A model generated the notes under the pieces. It saw only the letters and a program-made list of their open reading frames with translations, was not told where the DNA came from and did no database searches. Below are positions 54,022 to 63,308 of a DNA stretch of 64,000 nt, piece after piece. Positions within the stretch are counted from its first letter, which is position 1. Each line of letters begins with the position of its first letter. Made by a program: the position numbers and the translations under genes. Source of the DNA: Desertivirga brevis. GTDB lineage: Bacteria; Bacteroidota; Bacteroidia; Sphingobacteriales; Sphingobacteriaceae. The stretch spans positions 868,001 through 932,000 of the forward strand of contig NZ_JAFEWF010000001.1 of the NCBI RefSeq assembly GCF_017355835.1. The letters run 5' to 3'.

Positions 54022-54793
54022 TTTGTACTTCGTTAACAAAGTTTATAGAGTTCTCAATACGTATAAGCAAAAATTCAACGTAAGCTTCGCGGTGCTCTTC
54101 TTTCGTTGGAAAGAAATCTCCCTCGAGCCATTCGTCGGGTATAAGGTCTACAATTCCTCTGATCACCTGCTCGCTTAAAACTGGCGCAAATTCTTTGTCT
54201 ATTGCTTCAATTTCGGCAGCCTTTGAAAGTAGTACATGGTCCTTCACAAATGCAAATGGTCGTTTAGCTGCTTCTCGCCAATTATCCCACGAATGATGAA
54301 AGTATAAAGACGCGCCGTGGTCAATGAGCCATAATTCTTTATGCCACATCAACATATTAGTGTTTCGGGCGGTACGATCGACATTCATTAAAAGGCAGTC
54401 GAGCCAAACTATTTTTGAGGCAAGAACAGGATCAACCTGGGTTACCGTGGCATCAAAAGTAATCGCACCTGAAAGATAATGTAAAGCAAGATTTAGTCCC
54501 TCACTGAACTTCAGCAGATCCTGGATCTCCTCGTCGGGTTCCGTGCGTCCGAAGGCCTCGTCGAGATTTGCAAATACCAGTTCCGGAATCTTAAAGCCTA
54601 ATCCCCTGGCAATCTCTCCACCGATAAGCTCTGCGATCAGAGCCCTTGGCCCCTGCCCTGCACCACGGAATTTTAAAACATACAGAAAATCATCGTCGGC
54701 CTCTGCTATCGCCGGCAGAGATCCGCCCTCCCTTAAAGGTGTGACGTAACGAGTGACATTTACTGTTCTTAATTTTGGTTGAGTATAAGACAT
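53999..54793 (-). CDS. HipA-like kinase
   Basis: 264 residues from the ATG at 54793 (a longer frame of 10 more codons is open but lacks family sequence). Kinase-like motifs: YVLKFRGAGQGPRAL with Lys41, IAELIGGEIAR with Glu55, catalytic loop NVDRTARNTNML with Asp139 and Asn144, and LIDHGASL with Asp158 in the DFG place. It matches the C-terminal kinase core of HipA but lacks the N-terminal HipA subdomain, and no hipB-type antitoxin is nearby. The target is unknown. Overlaps DUF3037. Confidence 0.82.
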   Translation of the reverse strand: MSYTQPKLRTVNVTRYVTPLREGGSLPAIAEADDDFLYVLKFRGAGQGPRALIAELIGGEIARGLGFKIPELVFANLDEAFGRTEPDEEIQDLLKFSEGLNLALHYLSGAITFDATVTQVDPVLASKIVWLDCLLMNVDRTARNTNMLMWHKELWLIDHGASLYFHHSWDNWREAAKRPFAFVKDHVLLSKAAEIEAIDKEFAPVLSEQVIRGIVDLIPDEWLEGDFFPTKEEHREAYVEFLLIRIENSINFVNEVQNARKKFI

Positions 54794-54871
54794 AGTACAT
54801 AACAGTTTCCGGAACCACCTCAATGATTCCGAAAACTGTGGCTAAAATAAATGTAATTAGGAATTGAAAGA

Positions 54872-55048
54872 CTATTTATCCTGAAAAAGATAATAGTGCT
54901 GGCGAGCACGGGTTTGCCCGAAAGATTGCCCGTTACATTGACCTAACAGCCAATAAAGAAGAACAAATATCAGGATTGTAGAGAAACACCCCCCTCCTAG
55001 TTTTTTCGCGCCGTATCCGGCAATTAATGCTCTAAATAACTTATTCAT
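54872..55048 (-). CDS. 58-residue membrane protein
   Basis: ATG at 55048, stop at 54872. The protein starts MNKLFRALIAGYGAKKLGGG, then has one hydrophobic helix (about 22-38, FSTILIFVLLYWLLG) and a short polar tail. The AGYGAKKLGGGCF block before a single helix resembles small uncharacterised Bacteroidota membrane proteins. It is shorter than the usual ORF cut-off. No TANNTTTG box was seen upstream. The function is unknown. Confidence 0.6.
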   Translation of the reverse strand: MNKLFRALIAGYGAKKLGGGCFSTILIFVLLYWLLGQCNGQSFGQTRARQHYYLFQDK

Positions 55049-55135
55049 AGGTTGAACGATTAAGTGTTTAGCATTACAACGGCGAAAAAAACAAATAGTT
55101 CGACGAATACGCTACCTTAAGCCATAAGAAGCTGG

Positions 55136-56230
55136 CTATTTATCTGCATAATCTGCAACAGCAACCTTATTTGCCACCTTTACTCGCGCCTTTTCTGGAA
55201 ACTTTCGTCCAAGCCCCGTAAAGAAGGTTTCGAAGTTCAGATATACGAAGTAACTAAAGCTAATAGTGGCTGCCGAAGCAACGAAGATCACAGCAGGAAC
55301 GGGCACCTCGAAAAACCTCTGATTAATGATAGAACATACCTTACTGATCACCCTGTAAACCAAAGGATGCAACAGATAAATAGAATAACTGGCATGACCC
55401 AACATAACTAAGAACCTGTTAATAAGGGAGGGAAGTCTGAAATTACTTTTGTAGATCCCCGCGCAAATCCCTACAGAAGCTATAGCGAACACCAGTCTGT
55501 TTACTCCAACCACTAGCTGCACCCTGTCACCTGAAGTTGGATACAAACAAAAAACTAGCAATGAAATCACCAGGATAACTTTTGCCTGAACACTCAGGAT
55601 ATCCATCTTTTTAAGTAATGCTCCTAAACCAACTCCAGAAATAAAAAGGAAGAACTGATTTAACGGATTAGTGTACAAGTCCCACTGTTGAATAAATTCC
55701 ACATTTGGGTCAATTACGTTGAATCCAAAGTACACCATAATTACAAAGGACAGAACAAGGAAAGTATAATATAGCTTGTTCCAACGCTTTAAAAAAAGGA
55801 TTAAAAATGGAAATGCCAGGTAGAATGAAAGCTCATTCCCAACAGACCATGCACCATAAGTAATAGTATTAGCCCAGTTGTAAAAGGCAAACAAGCCACT
55901 TAGATTCGAGAACAAGAGTGATGTATCAGGAACGCGCTTTTCTATTAGGATGGTAAGGATCGAAGAGAGCCACATAAGTGGAAAAATTCTTAAAATCCGC
56001 TTTCCGTAGAAACTCATGATAGAGTCTATACTACTATTAAGCTTCTCATTATAAACGTGATACAAAGTTAAGCCACTGAGGACATAAAAAATTGAAACAC
56101 CATACATGCCTATTCTTGTGAAGACACTTTCTGACGGTTCAATTCCATAGTTCCACAATTTAAAGTGGAACATCATAATCCCAAGCGCACTGATCCCCCT
56201 AAGATAATCCAAACCGGATAAACGCTGCAT
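55136..56230 (-). CDS. Acyltransferase family 3 (OafA/YrhL-like) membrane protein
   Basis: 364 residues from the ATG at 56230; 25 open codons upstream lack family sequence. The start QRLSGLDYLRGISALGIMMFH includes the R-x-x-S-A/G-L-x-I-x-x-F-H motif with the catalytic His. About ten membrane helices follow, with GVSIFYVLSGLTLY and the SYSIYLLHPLVY block near residue 300. The family O-acetylates or O-acylates cell-surface sugars from the inner membrane. No sugar-biosynthesis genes adjoin, so the target is unknown. Confidence 0.9.
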   Translation of the reverse strand: MQRLSGLDYLRGISALGIMMFHFKLWNYGIEPSESVFTRIGMYGVSIFYVLSGLTLYHVYNEKLNSSIDSIMSFYGKRILRIFPLMWLSSILTILIEKRVPDTSLLFSNLSGLFAFYNWANTITYGAWSVGNELSFYLAFPFLILFLKRWNKLYYTFLVLSFVIMVYFGFNVIDPNVEFIQQWDLYTNPLNQFFLFISGVGLGALLKKMDILSVQAKVILVISLLVFCLYPTSGDRVQLVVGVNRLVFAIASVGICAGIYKSNFRLPSLINRFLVMLGHASYSIYLLHPLVYRVISKVCSIINQRFFEVPVPAVIFVASAATISFSYFVYLNFETFFTGLGRKFPEKARVKVANKVAVADYADK

Positions 56231-56413
56231 ATTTAGAATGAGAGCTTTTAAAATTAATTTAGAAATGCCAAGCTCTTTGGTATTTAGCTTGTCCCCTTTC
56301 CTCACATTTCTATCTAACTAAAAGCAAATATGCGACCAAAGCGCTGATTTTTCCTTTTTACCTTTGCTTAACGAAAAAGGTTGCGCCAGCTTGCACATTT
56401 AGAAATTAAAGAA

Positions 56414-56460
56414 AAGCCTGTGAAGCAAGGCTCCACAACCATAGTTCACAGGCTTCTTTT
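56414..56460. terminator. Terminator after lactate dehydrogenase
   Basis: 11-bp perfect stem AAGCCTGTGAA / TTCACAGGCTT (56414-56424 and 56445-56455) with T-rich flanks on both strands. Confidence 0.78.
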
Positions 56461-56489
56461 TATCGAATTTTAGTAGCGAATCAGAACGA

Positions 56490-57416
56490 TTACATTTCTA
56501 CTGACTCAATTATTTCTTTCAGTTTATTTGCCGAGGCAGTAAGTTGTTGTTTTTCTTGCTCATTTAGGGTAACGTGTAGCACCTCTCGCACCCCTGTTCT
56601 GTCAACAATGCATGGCACACCAAGAAATACATCCGACACTCCGTGATAATCCTGCAATAAAGTAGAAACATTCAATACTGCTCCCTCATTTCTTAGGATT
56701 GCTACGCAAATCCGGTCGAGAGCAAGTGCAATAGCATAATAAGTGGCACCTTTTGAACTTATGATCTGATAAGCAGCATTCTTTGTATTTTCAAAGATCT
56801 CTGTTTTGTCTTCTTCTGATAGTGATAGTTGACTACCGGCAATATTTGAAAGGCTCCATAATGGGAGTTCAGAATCTCCGTGTTCTCCAACAATGTGCGC
56901 GTGAACACTTCTTGGATCTACATTTAATTTTTCGCCTATTAGATACCTGAAACGAGCACTATCAAGCAAAGTACCAGAGCCTATTACCCTGTTTACAGGC
57001 CAGTTAGACTTTTTAAGGGTAAAATAGCTCATTACATCAACAGGGTTTGATGCAATCAATAATATACCGTGATCGTTATACTTCAACACTTCAGTAGTTA
57101 TGCTTTCGTATATCGCCACATTTCGTTTCAATAGATCAATTCGTGACTCTCCGGGCTTCTGAGCTGCGCCCGCAGTAATTATTACAATATCCGCTTCCCG
57201 ACAGTCTTCGTAGGTTCCTGCCCATACTTTTACGTTTCCTACAAAAGGCAATCCATGGTTCATATCCTGAGCATCTCCCCTGGCCTTATCCATATTTGCA
57301 TCTAGCAAAACCAGCTCATCCATCCTATGACGTAGTAATAATGTATAGGCAGTAGTTGAGCCTACTGCGCCAACTCCTATTACAACAATCCTTGTTTTTT
57401 TTGATGATGTACTCAT
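56490..57416 (-). CDS. ldh: L-lactate dehydrogenase
   Basis: 308 residues. Rossmann motif GVGAVGS (14-20), Asp39 for NAD, Gln86 in AAQKPGESR (Gln indicates lactate; malate enzymes have Arg there), Arg92 and catalytic His179 in VGEHGDSE. It reduces pyruvate to L-lactate in the cytoplasm. Monocistronic with a terminator after it and divergent from the catalase gene. Confidence 0.94.
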   Translation of the reverse strand: MSTSSKKTRIVVIGVGAVGSTTAYTLLLRHRMDELVLLDANMDKARGDAQDMNHGLPFVGNVKVWAGTYEDCREADIVIITAGAAQKPGESRIDLLKRNVAIYESITTEVLKYNDHGILLIASNPVDVMSYFTLKKSNWPVNRVIGSGTLLDSARFRYLIGEKLNVDPRSVHAHIVGEHGDSELPLWSLSNIAGSQLSLSEEDKTEIFENTKNAAYQIISSKGATYYAIALALDRICVAILRNEGAVLNVSTLLQDYHGVSDVFLGVPCIVDRTGVREVLHVTLNEQEKQQLTASANKLKEIIESVEM

Positions 57417-57624
57417 ACTGTTTTTTCTAAGTATTTATATTAAGGTTTACAAGAAACAGTTTTTTAACCAGATTTTGTTTTACAAAGTAAAATAACTTTC
57501 TACAGCTATATTTATTGGCTCTATAGCTGATAAATAAAATCTATGTGATACCCTGAAGCTTTTAAAAACTTAGGATTAACAGGGCTGTTATCTAGAGGAT
57601 TGATTTACCTTCAAAACATCCAAA

Positions 57625-59259
57625 ATGAACCAAAATCCAAATTCTGCAAATCCATCTTCAAACGGACATGCGGACGACCGACAAACAGAAATTAAAAGTA
57701 GCGGACAAGAAAGCTCAGACCTGTTAACGACAAGACAAGGCCATCCTGTTTACGACAACCAAAACGTTCGAACTGTCGGTAATCGTGGCCCGGTGACAAT
57801 GGAAAACTATCATTTCCTTGAGAAGATGTCGCACTTTGACAGGGAACGTGTTCCTGAGCGGGTAGTACACGCCAGAGGAGCAGGTGCCCACGGTTATTTT
57901 GAGGCTTACGGCACTGTTGGGGACCAACCCGCCTCTAAGTATACCAGGGCAAAGGTTTTTCAGGAAAAAGGGAAGAAAACGCCTTTGTTTGTTCGTTTTT
58001 CTACAGTAATCCACGGCGGCCATTCCCCCGAAACTTTGCGAGATCCGAGAGGGTTTGCCGTTAAAATGTACACAGAGGATGGGAACTGGGATTTGGTAGG
58101 CAACAACCTGAAAATCTTTTTTATCAGAGATGCTATGAAGTTTCCAGATCTGGTACATGCCTTTAAACCTGATCCTGTTACCAACATCCAGGATGGTCAA
58201 AGGATCTTCGACTTTATAAGCAACACCCCTGAGGCTATGCATATGATCACCTTTTTATTCTCTCCATGGGGAATACCGGCAAATTACAGACATATGCAGG
58301 GCTCTGGTGTTAATACATATAAATGGGTAAATGCAGAGGGCGAAGGAGTTTTAGTAAAGTACCATTGGGAACCTCTGCAAGGCATTAAAAACCTTACCAG
58401 CGACCAGGCGATGGAGATCCAGGCAAAGAACTTCAACCATGCAACTCAGGATCTATACGAATCTATTGAGAGAGGAGAATATCCACAATGGGAGTTATTT
58501 GTTCAGATCATGAGCGATGATGAACATCCGGAACTTGACTTTGACCCTCTTGATGATACTAAGCTTTGGCCAAAAGAACAATTTCCATGGCTACCAGTAG
58601 GTAAGATGACTTTGGATCGCAATCCTGTTAATTATTTTGCGGAAGTAGAACAAGTTGCATTCGGTACTGGTGTATTGGTTGATGGACTGGACTTTTCTGA
58701 TGACAAGATGCTTCAGGGAAGAACCTTTGCTTATTCGGATACACAACGCTACAGGGTAGGAACCAATTATCTTCAGCTGCCAATTAACCGCCCTCGAAAA
58801 CACGTAGCCACAAATCAACGTGATGGCCAGATGGCTTACCACCAGGATATAGTTGAGGGCATTAATCCTCACGTAAATTATGAACCTTCAACACTAGGTG
58901 GCTTAAAAGAAGCACCAAGAAGTGGACAGGAACATAGCCCTATGTATAATGCCGCATTAGTAAGGCAAAAGATCGACCGGCAAAACAATTTTAAACAAGC
59001 TGGGGAAACGTATAGGAACTTCGAAGATTGGGAAAAAGATGAGTTGATCTCTAATCTTGTAAGTACCCTTGCTCCTGTTAAAAAACATATTCAGGAGAAG
59101 ATGATAGAATTATTTACAGCCTGCGATGAAGATTATGGAAGAAGAGTTGCCGAAGGTCTTCAAAAAGTAAGTGCAGACAGTCAAGAGACTTTCAAAGCGC
59201 AAGCTGAGGATGCTGTTAAGCAAGCGGAACAAGATTCTTCAGAATCAAAACCATATTAA
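57625..59259 (+). CDS. Catalase
   Basis: 544 residues, monofunctional haem catalase. Catalytic His82 ([13 protein letters not shown]), [10 protein letters not shown] near 123, [16 protein letters not shown] near 158 and the haem-ligand Tyr in [13 protein letters not shown] near 370. The N-terminal 35 residues are hydrophilic and disordered (Asn/Ser-rich), and the acidic C-terminal tail ([17 protein letters not shown]) is extra to the core. It breaks down hydrogen peroxide. The ankyrin gene follows 56 nt later after a hairpin. Confidence 0.96.
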   Translation: MNQNPNSANPSSNGHADDRQTEIKSSGQESSDLLTTRQGHPVYDNQNVRTVGNRGPVTMENYHFLEKMSHFDRERVPERVVHARGAGAHGYFEAYGTVGDQPASKYTRAKVFQEKGKKTPLFVRFSTVIHGGHSPETLRDPRGFAVKMYTEDGNWDLVGNNLKIFFIRDAMKFPDLVHAFKPDPVTNIQDGQRIFDFISNTPEAMHMITFLFSPWGIPANYRHMQGSGVNTYKWVNAEGEGVLVKYHWEPLQGIKNLTSDQAMEIQAKNFNHATQDLYESIERGEYPQWELFVQIMSDDEHPELDFDPLDDTKLWPKEQFPWLPVGKMTLDRNPVNYFAEVEQVAFGTGVLVDGLDFSDDKMLQGRTFAYSDTQRYRVGTNYLQLPINRPRKHVATNQRDGQMAYHQDIVEGINPHVNYEPSTLGGLKEAPRSGQEHSPMYNAALVRQKIDRQNNFKQAGETYRNFEDWEKDELISNLVSTLAPVKKHIQEKMIELFTACDEDYGRRVAEGLQKVSADSQETFKAQAEDAVKQAEQDSSESKPY

Positions 59260-59268
59260 TTTCAATTG

Positions 59269-59302
59269 AAGGGCCGTCTCAAAGGAGATAGCCCTTTCCT
59301 TT
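59269..59302 (+). terminator. Hairpin between catalase and ankyrin gene
   Basis: AAGGGC / GCCCTT stem (59269-59274 and 59291-59296) with an inner GTCTC / GAGAT stem, then CCTTT. A terminator with partial readthrough is possible, since the ankyrin gene follows at once. Confidence 0.6.
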
Positions 59303-59315
59303 AAAACAATAATCT

Positions 59316-59786
59316 ATGAGTATAACCAGTACTTTCTTTGATGCAGCAAGGACAGGAGATATAATTTTGCTAGAACAATTACTTCCGGAAATAAAAGAAA
59401 TCAATGTTCGTGATCCTCGCGGATTTACCCCTTTAATCATAGCCAGCTATAACGGTAATCTTGATGCCACCAGGTTCCTATTGGAGGCAGGAGCAGATGT
59501 AAATGCACAGGATGACGGAGGTAATACTGCCCTGATGGGAGTTTGTTTTAAAGGCTATGCTGATATTGCAGAATTGTTAATTGCACATGGCGCGGATGTA
59601 AATGCGACACACGGTAATGGAGGCACAGCATTGATGTTTGCCACTATGTTTGGAAGAAATAATCTGGTGAAATTGATACTGGAACATGGAGGCAACAAAG
59701 ACATTCGTGAAAACAGAGGTATGACGGCCCTAGACCTTGCAGTGCAGCAAGGAAATGTAGAAGCTGTTGAACTTTTAGAGGCCTAA
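59316..59786 (+). CDS. Ankyrin-repeat protein paired with catalase
   Basis: 156 residues made of about four ankyrin repeats (RGFTPLIIASYNGNLDATRFLL, GNTALMGVCFKGYADIAELLI and GTALMFATMFGRNNLVKLIL, given in part). No signal peptide. Small ankyrin proteins next to catalase genes occur in other bacteria, such as the Pseudomonas KatB-AnkB pair, where AnkB supports catalase activity. A similar helper role is inferred here from the order and spacing. Confidence 0.88.
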   Translation: MSITSTFFDAARTGDIILLEQLLPEIKEINVRDPRGFTPLIIASYNGNLDATRFLLEAGADVNAQDDGGNTALMGVCFKGYADIAELLIAHGADVNATHGNGGTALMFATMFGRNNLVKLILEHGGNKDIRENRGMTALDLAVQQGNVEAVELLEA

Positions 59787-59888
59787 ACAGCTAGATTTTT
59801 CGATTGCACAGAAGCTGGCCGAAGTTGAGGCCTGCTTTAATTGAAGCCCATTGAAAGTCTTCGTATTTCTCGTATTACTAAAATACAA

Positions 59889-59896
59889 TATCTTCG
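59889..59896 (+). promoter_or_regulatory. -7 box of M28 peptidase gene
   Basis: TATCTTCG, one base from TANNTTTG and identical to the TSUP box, 7 nt before the ATG at 59904. Confidence 0.4.
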
Positions 59897-59903
59897 CTTT
59901 GCT

Positions 59904-61064
59904 ATGAAGGTATTCTCATCCATTCTTCTATTGATGATCTCCGCTCTTCAGCTAATTGCTCAAGACAGGACTTATGCAATAAAGACCATTGAAGAACTAT
60001 GTTCTCAAAAATATTTCGGTCGCGGGTACGTAAAGGGCGGACTGGATAAATCGCGGGATTTTATCCTTCAAGAGCTGAAAAGATGGAAGGTATCTCCTAT
60101 GTCATCATCCGGCTTTTTGCAACAATTTTCCTTTCCTGTCAACACTTTTCCGGGCGAAATGAGCCTGGAGCTGGACGGAGCAAAATTACGACCAGGAATA
60201 GATTTCATAGTTAGTCCTGAAAGTACCGGATTAAAAGCATCGGGTGTGCTAACCATGAAAGACAGTTCTCATTATGTTGATGCTGCCAACCGCCTTCAAA
60301 TTTCTTATCTGAAGAAGTTGACCTGGTCTGTGGCAGTGCAGGAGTCGGATTATACCGCGATTTTAGTCGACCAAAATCTTTTGAGCAACAAGGCGGAAAA
60401 CTATAGGGTTACCGTTGAAAACAAATTTATTGATAACTTTAAAGCAAGTAACATCTGTGGTGTCATTAAGGGTCGCAAAAAGCCCGATTCACTTATTCTT
60501 ATAACTGCCCATTACGACCATTTAGGAGGTATGGGTAGTAAAGTCTACTTCCCTGGTGCTAACGACAATGGTAGTGGGATAAGTCTTCTTTTAAATCTTG
60601 CCAAACACTATTCATTGAACGCCCCGGATTATTCAATAGGATTTATCTGCTTTGCAGGGGAAGAAGCTGGACTATTGGGATCGAGGCATTTTTCAGAAAA
60701 TCCACTCGTGGACCTTAAGAAGGTGAGGTTTCTTATTAATCTGGATTTAACCGGTACAGGTGAAGAGGGTGCAACAGTTGTGAATGCATCTGTATTTAAG
60801 AGCGAATTTGAAATCCTCGATAATATCAACCGAGACAAAAACTACCTGAGCAAAATAACAGCAAGGGGAAAAGCAGCCAATAGCGACCATTACTGGTTCA
60901 GTGAAAAAGGAATACCCTCATTTTTTATATATACAAATGGAGGAATAAAAGCGTACCATGATGTTTACGATATACCAAAAACCCTGCCCCTCACAGAGTT
61001 TGATGACTTGTTCCGTCTGATTGTAGCTTTTAACGAGAATATTATGAAAAGCAGTAAAAGGTAA
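59904..61064 (+). CDS. M28-family zinc aminopeptidase
   Basis: 386 residues from the ATG at 59904; 21 open codons upstream lack a signal peptide. Signal peptide 1-20 (QLIAQ). Zinc-ligand motifs: ITAHYDHLGG, GANDNGSG, FAGEEAGLLGS and NLDLTG, with a final SDHYWFSEKGIPSFF supplying the last His. M28 enzymes release N-terminal residues from peptides. The signal suggests a periplasmic or exported enzyme. It ends 9 bp from the convergent pseudouridine synthase gene. Confidence 0.92.
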   Translation: MKVFSSILLLMISALQLIAQDRTYAIKTIEELCSQKYFGRGYVKGGLDKSRDFILQELKRWKVSPMSSSGFLQQFSFPVNTFPGEMSLELDGAKLRPGIDFIVSPESTGLKASGVLTMKDSSHYVDAANRLQISYLKKLTWSVAVQESDYTAILVDQNLLSNKAENYRVTVENKFIDNFKASNICGVIKGRKKPDSLILITAHYDHLGGMGSKVYFPGANDNGSGISLLLNLAKHYSLNAPDYSIGFICFAGEEAGLLGSRHFSENPLVDLKKVRFLINLDLTGTGEEGATVVNASVFKSEFEILDNINRDKNYLSKITARGKAANSDHYWFSEKGIPSFFIYTNGGIKAYHDVYDIPKTLPLTEFDDLFRLIVAFNENIMKSSKR

Positions 61065-61072
61065 ATTATCCT

Positions 61073-61792
61073 TTACGCGTCATGCTTTTCAAGCAACTTC
61101 ACCAAAGTAGCAAAATCTTTTGGGTAAGGTGCTTCAATTTTTACAACCTCTGTTTCATTTATTTTAAAATTCAGTTCCTTAGCGTGAAGAGCAAATCGCT
61201 TCATTATCGGTAGTTCTTCCTGGTCTTTTCCCAAATGATATCCGCGTTTCAGATGAGATAAAAAAACAGGTTTACCACCATACATCTCATCTCCAGCTAT
61301 TGAAGCTCGCTGAGTAGCAAGGTGAATCCTGATCTGGTGCATCCTTCCGGTAATAGGCTGACACTCAATAAGAGTGTAGTGCTTGAAGTATTTAATGGAA
61401 TTGAAAATCGTTTGTGCAGGTTTTCCCTCAAGTTTATTGATAGAAACATTTTTATTACCTAGGTTAAGGATTGGAAGGTCTATTTCCAGGTCATTAAAAA
61501 CATGAGTACCGTTAACAACAGCGTGATATACTTTTTTGATCTGCCTGTGTTCAAATTGCATCGAAATGAAACGATATGTTTCAGGATTCTTTGCGATTAT
61601 AAGACAACCTGAAGTTTCTTTGTCTAACCTATGACAAACCTGGGCATCAGGAATGGTCTTCCGGGCGATGTTCAGCATATTTATATCCCCTCCTTCCCTT
61701 TCGTGAAGGGAACTAATAAACGGAGGTTTATTTACCACGACTAAATCATCGTTTTCAAAAAGTGTAATATCTATTAATGCCGGAATTTTCAC
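61073..61792 (-). CDS. RluA-family pseudouridine synthase
   Basis: 239 residues. Catalytic Asp57 in HRLDKETSG, the KKVYHAVV block and GRMHQIRIHLA near 170. No S4 domain is present, so it is the short RluA/RluC-like type. It converts specific uridines in rRNA or tRNA to pseudouridine. The start is a GTG at 61792, supported by a promoter box 4 nt upstream. Confidence 0.93.
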   Translation of the reverse strand: MKIPALIDITLFENDDLVVVNKPPFISSLHEREGGDINMLNIARKTIPDAQVCHRLDKETSGCLIIAKNPETYRFISMQFEHRQIKKVYHAVVNGTHVFNDLEIDLPILNLGNKNVSINKLEGKPAQTIFNSIKYFKHYTLIECQPITGRMHQIRIHLATQRASIAGDEMYGGKPVFLSHLKRGYHLGKDQEELPIMKRFALHAKELNFKINETEVVKIEAPYPKDFATLVKLLEKHDA

Positions 61793-61796
61793 GGGG

Positions 61797-61804
61797 CAAA
61801 AGTA
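61797..61804 (-). promoter_or_regulatory. -7 box of pseudouridine synthase gene
   Basis: Minus-strand TACTTTTG (TANNTTTG), 4 nt before the GTG start. Confidence 0.5.
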
Positions 61805-61992
61805 GTGATTTTAGCCAGTTAAGAGGTACAGGTATTAATAAATGCTTCTTCAATATTTTATGGACATACTACTACAAAAAATTAGCATTAAATGAATTCC
61901 AGTCTATATAGTTATTAAAAGAAATGCTTACTTTTGTTCCTAAGCAAATGCCCAGTTTAGTTAAACCTAAAGAAAAAGATATTTTGCCTCGT

Positions 61993-62024
61993 AAAGCCTT
62001 TGCATTTTTTAGTGCAGAGGCTTT
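61993..62024 (-). terminator. Hairpin downstream of 62061 gene
   Basis: 12-bp stem with one G-U pair (61993-62004 with 62013-62024). T-tract weak on the minus strand. Confidence 0.5.
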
Positions 62025-62060
62025 GTACTTTTCAGCTGAGACCCCTTTTGGAATAGAAAT

Positions 62061-62615
62061 TCAGTTCTTTTCTACTTTCTGTAACACGAGCTCAAAAATT
62101 TCAAATAGGTTTTTCAAGGTCTGGATTTCTGTTATAGCTTCATCTTCAATAAACAATTCTAAGAACGGTTTCTCTGCACCCGAAACATTATGAGTATGAA
62201 TACCCAGTGAGAAGTTATGCAAAGTAAGAAGACGTTGACGAACTGACTCATCACTAAATACAGATCTCACCATTTCTTCATCGTTGGTTCGCACCAGCAT
62301 ACTTTTATCAAAATTCTCCTCTCCTATTTTCACATCCTGCATTCCAAAAAATTTCCCTATTTCATCAATAAAGTCTTCCCTATGGATTGCAAAGCGGAAA
62401 GTCGTACTGTCAGAAAGTATAGCGCTGAAAGAGGTACTTGCGTAGCCCCCCTCAAAACCTCCCCCGAGGTCCACATCTATATCAAGTACCACCTCCCGGC
62501 CTCTTGCAGGAATAACTGCTTCATAATCTAAAACATCTTCTTTCAGAAGATCTAGTTCTATTTTTCTCCAAGCAGCTTCTATAGCCTCGTTGGAATCAAT
62601 TGTAGTTTCATTCAT
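62061..62615 (-). CDS. Conserved hypothetical cytoplasmic protein
   Basis: 184 residues, acidic, no signal or membrane segment. A helical N-terminus (EAIEAAWRKIELDLLKEDVL) leads to beta strands (VVLDIDVDLGGGFEGGYAS) and a LVRTNDEEMVRSVFSDESVR block resembling the DUF3137-like pattern of a residue-number decoy, followed by a helical C-terminus. The family is not identified with confidence. It stands alone between two opposing neighbours. Confidence 0.72.
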   Translation of the reverse strand: MNETTIDSNEAIEAAWRKIELDLLKEDVLDYEAVIPARGREVVLDIDVDLGGGFEGGYASTSFSAILSDSTTFRFAIHREDFIDEIGKFFGMQDVKIGEENFDKSMLVRTNDEEMVRSVFSDESVRQRLLTLHNFSLGIHTHNVSGAEKPFLELFIEDEAITEIQTLKNLFEIFELVLQKVEKN

Positions 62616-62749
62616 ATCAGTATAGGTTAAACCTATTACACATTACCTTTCAACCGCTAATTTGGTTTTTCATAATTAAATAGGCACCCATCTTTTACTT
62701 TATTGCCTTTACAATTATCACACAAGTTTTAAATTTGTCGGGAGATGTA

Positions 62750-62779
62750 TTGTAAGGATTCACATTTAACCTACCTTTG
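62750..62779 (+). promoter_or_regulatory. Promoter of thioesterase gene
   Basis: TTG (62750-62752), 19-nt spacer, TACCTTTG (62772-62779). The ATG follows 7 nt later. Confidence 0.62.
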
Positions 62780-62786
62780 TTTTTAA

Positions 62787-63308
62787 ATGAGTATAATTTC
62801 AAAGACTGCTGAAGAATCGTTAACCATAATGAATGAGCTTGTTATGCCAAACGACACTAACGCACTAAATAATTTAATGGGGGGGCGTTTATTGCAATGG
62901 ATGGATATCGCTGCCTCTATTTCTGCACAAAAACATTGTAACAGCATTGCCGCTACTGTTTCTGTTGATAATGTATCTTTTAAGCAGCCTATCAAATTAG
63001 GGGATGTTGTAACTATAAAAGCTAAGGTAACACGCGCTTTCCACAGTTCTCTGGAGGTTAGACTTGTTGTTTGGACAGAGAACATCTCGGGGGTTAAAAC
63101 CAAAAGCAATGAAGCTTTCTATACCTTCGTATCACAGGATACAAATGGCAAGGTACTTCGAATCCCTGAAGTGGTTCCAGAAACAGAAGAGGAAATGCAG
63201 CTGTATGATGGTGCTCTGCGAAGAAGACAATTAAGGCTAATGCTGGCCGGAAAGATGAAACCAGATGATGCAACGGAGCTAAAGGCATTGTTCTTCCCTG
63301 AAGAATAA
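62787..63308 (+). CDS. Acyl-CoA thioesterase (hotdog fold)
   Basis: 173 residues, one hotdog domain with MGGRLLQWMDIAASISAQKHC near 31-51 (the LNWMD-like catalytic Asp helix, given in part) and the VDNVSFKQPIKLGDVV block. It matches YciA/BFIT-type acyl-CoA thioesterases. It releases free fatty acid and CoA in the cytoplasm. The C-terminal 40 residues are helical and charged (RRRQLRLMLAGKMKPDDATE). Monocistronic. Confidence 0.88.
   Translation: MSIISKTAEESLTIMNELVMPNDTNALNNLMGGRLLQWMDIAASISAQKHCNSIAATVSVDNVSFKQPIKLGDVVTIKAKVTRAFHSSLEVRLVVWTENISGVKTKSNEAFYTFVSQDTNGKVLRIPEVVPETEEEMQLYDGALRRRQLRLMLAGKMKPDDATELKALFFPEE

Noticed and set aside
61924..62193. 89-residue plus-strand frame
   Set aside because: Mostly antisense to the 62061 gene and crosses its probable terminator.
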